A DNA stretch of 64,000 nucleotides from Dillenia suffruticosa (lineage: Eukaryota > Streptophyta > Magnoliopsida > Dilleniales > Dilleniaceae): the NCBI GenBank assembly GCA_033439265.1, contig JAVTVX010000012.1, positions 33,048,261 through 33,112,260 on the forward strand, written 5' to 3'. Position 1 is the first letter of the stretch. Every line of letters begins with the position of its first letter. The notes beneath the pieces were generated by a model. It had not been told where the DNA came from and did not search any database. It saw only the letters and a program-made list of their open reading frames with translations. Shown here in pieces: positions 61,164-64,000 of the stretch. The translations under genes were made by a program, and so were the position numbers.

Positions 61164-62749
61164 CTCAAACTTAATGCAACAAGCATGAGACTCCTACTGC
61201 TATCCCTATTTTCCTCACGTGTTTGACTCTCAAGCACTCTCAAGGCTCTGATACCACTGTTGCAAATTGAACTCACAGAGGAAGAAGAAAGAAAAAACAC
61301 TTTCTTATTATTGATAATGACTGACACACGCCTATATAGGCAAAGCCACCAACAGACTGATGAGGAAAAATAGGAACAACAATGTACAGTAACAAACTTA
61401 CTGCAACAACTCCCTAAAAGCTAGAACTACCCTTAGCTTATTTAAAAAATTAAATAGAAACAAATTAGTAACAAAACACCCTCACAATTAGGTGCTGATA
61501 ACTAGGTGCTGATGTTGATAACTTTAACATCCTCCAGGTTGGTGAATCGGTTTGTACTGGTAATCTTTCCTTTCTCTTCCCCTGAGGTTTCCGTTTTTGT
61601 TAAATTTTTGTCTCCTCTGGACCATCATTCAAGGTCCAAGTTCGACGTCTTTCTTCGTCACGTCATTCGCCGTAGACTGTTTTCCGTCACCTAGGTTTTC
61701 CGTAAGAGCTTTATCTTCCTCCATTACAGGCTCAGAGCTAACATTTCCACCATGGGCTGTGCAGTTTTCTGATTTGTGACCCACCATGTCACATTCGAAA
61801 TAGATAACATGCAAACCCTCGTATTCTACTCTCTGAATACATTTTCTGATTTTGACCTTCAGGACCAAAGCCTTCTCAAGGTCGATCTCCACGCAAATCC
61901 TAGCATATTTTCTCTTCACCGCATTAGCTGTATTTACATCGATATTGATTGGCTTCCTATAGCTTTAGCAATTTCGAAGAGAATGTTCTCATTGAAGAAT
62001 TCAATGGGCAAGTGGGGGAGCCGAACTCATACTGCAGAGGATTTGATTTTCTCCTCCTCAGGGGTGAACCACGGTCTCTATTTTTTCACCGTAAGGTAAT
62101 GATCATGAATAAGTCATGGCCCATCCGATAACACATGGTCGTAGTCTTGGTAGTTTGAAAATTTAATTAGGAGAAAGCCTTATCCTAGGTCCAGCAGTTC
62201 TAAGTGACCCTCTGGCCTCCACATATGATTTATCTTTATCCACGTTAGCTGATATCCTATGTTTTTCCCTAGGAGTTTGATGATTAAAGTAATTTTCCTC
62301 CGAGGCTTCCACAGCTCCTTCAGAGTAGAGTTCTCTACTTTAACTTCTGGTATCTCCCTTCCATTTGCTGGTATGATCAACTCCTCATCCTCTAAATACT
62401 CAGATTCTAAATCAGAGTCAAAAGTTCAATCATATCCTCAGTGCTTGGAAGACTGTTGCATTGGCCTAGTAGCATCTCCATAAACAAGCGCTTTGGCTCA
62501 TGATGAGATGTTTCACCTTCTGCTTTGGCCTTCTTTGTACTTCTATAAAGGTGATCGTCTTCCTCAGTAGTAATCTCTTGTTCTTGAGCGTGGTTCATCT
62601 TTCTCCAGTGCCCAAATGTTTCTTTTTTATGCTGTAAATCGTCCTTCCACGGCTAGGGGAATTATTTTGAACCTAAAGCTCGATCTTGGCCCCGCCCTCC
62701 CCACAAGTGCATCACTTCAATCTTCTTGAAACAACGAAGGATCTTCCTC

Positions 62750-63600
62750 CTTCTTCCCTCTCTCTCTCTCTCTCTCTGTGAGGCTTTTTGAGCTTTGGGT
62801 TGTGGGCAATAAGGACAGGGTTTCTCTCTCTCTCTGTCTCTCTGAAAGGATTAGTGGGCCTTTATGCAATACCATATTCCGGAAAAAGGTGTAACTCCGT
62901 CCACTTGCAAAAAGCAAACAAAAGGCCCGCATTGTTGTTGTAGTCTTCATTGTTGAAGGGTTAAGACTTAGACTTTGTAGCCACAAATTGTTTTGGGCTG
63001 AAAAATTGATGATATGACATGGACATTTATAGGAAACATTTCATTGCCTTTTTCTCCATATGCCCCCAGGCCCTGCCCACTTCCCCTTTTAACCAGCTTG
63101 GTTTGAATGTTTGGGCTCTTGACGCCGTACATATGCGTCTGAAGTGCCACACACACAGACCTTTGAATTCTTACAATCTATTGAAAAATCAAATTTTGTT
63201 CTCTAATTTTTACGTGATAATTCAGTCCACTCAAATCTATCACTAAATAAGAGTTCAGACAAAAATTTTAAACTTAATGATCAACTTGGAACGAAGTTAA
63301 GTATTATGTATTTAAATTGTCCACTTGAACAGTCCAATTTCGTATGCTAGGGGGCATAGAATTAAACTGTAGTGTCCCGCAGGAGACAGTCTGGTGGTCA
63401 CAATCTCCCTCCCCCAATTCTGAGACCCAAGGTTCGAATCCTAGTGTGACAAAAAAGAAATTAAACTGCAGTATCGAAGATGATAGGAGTAATTGTGAGT
63501 AGACCAGAAATTCTACCAAACTAAGATGGTATAATTGTTAAGCACTACACTTCAATGACTATAGATCTCATATTTAAGTTTTGAAAATAGATAAATTGAT
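62750..63600 (-). repeat. Second copy of the BES1/BZR1-like 5' flank
   Basis: Homologous to 33080-34500. The leader-like GA-rich part (62757-62850, minus) is directly followed by the LINE at about 62720, where the coding exon would have been. It carries CTATAAATG (63024-63032, minus) as TATA box. No BZR1 coding sequence remains on this side. Confidence 0.75.
63373..63456 (+). mobile_element. Short tRNA-derived SINE with target duplication
   Basis: A-box-like GTCTGGTGGTCAC and a perfect B box GGTTCGAATCC (63431-63441), ending GTGTGACAAAAAA. Target duplication GAATTAAACTGTAG (63359-63372) and GAAATTAAACTGCAG (63457-63471). The paralogous site at about 34359-34373 reads GAATTAAACTACAG without insertion. 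Confidence 0.88.
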
Positions 63601-63602
63601 TT

Positions 63603-64000
63603 ATAGAATATAACTACCCATTAATTTAATAACTCATGAATTTCTTATTTCCTTGTTGTCAATAATCTGATAAAAAAAATTTATTTGTTCATGATCTACT
63701 TTTTTAGAGCTTTCAATTCTTTGTAATGCATTATTTAATCAATGATTTATACATGTTTTCGTGTGTGCATAAAAATTACACAAAATCCTAATTTTAGAAT
63801 TAAAATTTTAATTAATTCTTATTTTAATATCATTTTTTAATTATTTTTAATTAACTGAATTTGATCAATCATGGTAATATGATATTATTGTCACATCAAC
63901 GCCATATCATGGCTGCTTCCATGCAATTCCTGGTAAAAGCCTTTGATTTTAGCCTTGCGATTAAAATTTTGCTTTTTTTCTTTTTTTTTTTTTAGAGAAG
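63603..64000 (+). repeat. Upstream region of a further CRK (beyond the window)
   Basis: Matches 27541-28000, which lies 0.6-1.06 kb before the intact CRK start at 28598. By the offset of the shared TATTGTCA...TCAACGCC block (27861 and 63886), a CRK start is expected about 0.6 kb beyond the window end. Confidence 0.6.

Larger units (their letters stand above)
54574..61529 (-). mobile_element. Ty1/copia LTR retrotransposon, broken, with nested solo LTR
   Basis: LTRs are 54574-54845 (3') and 61258-61529 (5'), 272 bp each, differing at about 25 positions by hand count (roughly 9 percent), so a few million years old. Target duplication TTCTC/TCCTC (54569-54573 and 61530-61534, one mismatch). Primer site TGGTATCAGAGC (61245-61256, minus) and purine tract GTTGTGGGAGAG (54846-54857, minus) are present. 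Parts right to left are gag, CCHC knuckle, protease, integrase, reverse transcriptase, RNase H. It is broken, with roughly eight or more breaks, and split by 55409-57672. Confidence 0.9.
51215..62720 (-). mobile_element. LINE ORF1 region, split by a SINE, a solo LTR and a copia element
   Basis: LINE sequence lies at about 61530-62720, 54161-54573 and probably 51215-51293, all minus. The best part (61629-62380) shows the plant L1 ORF1 layout: a DUF4283-like core (TLIIKLLGKNIGYQLTWIKI, GHLELLDLG) and then ARICVEIDLEKALVLK plus a zinc knuckle FECDMVGHKSENC whose first Cys is replaced. ORF1 may start at 62598 (MNHAQEQE). Frames are broken several times. ORF2 is missing although the 5' part is kept, the opposite of normal 5' truncation, so the 3' part was deleted after insertion. 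Confidence 0.7.

Noticed and set aside
63431-63441. Perfect B box suggesting a tRNA gene
   Set aside because: No cloverleaf can be formed around it. Target duplication and A tail show it is a SINE.

Overview
The window is nuclear DNA from a flowering plant, most likely a eudicot. The evidence is cysteine-rich receptor-like kinase (CRK/DUF26) genes with GT-AG introns, a BES1/BZR1 (brassinosteroid transcription factor) exon fragment, plant-type L1 LINEs, tRNA-derived SINEs, a CACTA transposon, and Ty1/copia and Ty3/gypsy (Tekay/Del chromovirus) LTR elements. Species cannot be named from the sequence. No rRNA gene, functional tRNA gene, CRISPR array or prokaryotic operon was seen.

Only one gene looks intact: a 7-exon CRK at 28598-31800 (+), with a 667-residue product that has a signal peptide, two DUF26 domains, a transmembrane segment and a kinase with all catalytic motifs. 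It lies in a decayed tandem CRK cluster. Two other copies, at 11052-12184 and 50599-51214, are near-identical to each other and have lost their kinase exons. A kinase exon relic lies at 27617-27800. Matching blocks (1-160 with 49713-49893; 10593-11645 with 50146-51214; 27541-28000 with 63603-63999; 33080-34500 with 62750-63600) show direct-orientation duplication of a unit holding a CRK and a BES1/BZR1-like 5' region. The right edge of the window matches the region upstream of the intact CRK, so another CRK probably starts about 0.6 kb beyond it.

Most of the rest is transposon, much of it nested. From left to right: a LINE 3' fragment split by a solo LTR (763-4190); a non-autonomous CACTA element (7759-10110); AT-rich intergenic DNA with a second CACTA remnant (17158-17528); a heavily decayed copia element with both LTRs (18877-25865); the CRK and BZR1 relics (27.5-34.5 kb); a Tekay-type gypsy element (34566-48082) whose 3' LTR is split by a solo LTR (36680-39753); a near-perfect inverted pair of SINEs forming a palindrome of about 340 bp (48096-48439); a LINE 3' end (49125-49366); the third CRK relic fused to a LINE ORF1; inside that LINE, a SINE split by a solo LTR (51344-53992) and a copia element (54574-61529) split by a composite solo LTR (55409-57672).

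I found no evidence of an undescribed multi-gene system. The points most worth following are the long SINE palindrome, the deletion that fused a CRK to a LINE and removed a kinase, the BZR1-like relic with its duplicated promoter, an LTR-borne palindrome next to GA/CT tracts and telobox-like motifs, and a 26-nt LINE-tail insertion with an 18-bp target duplication.
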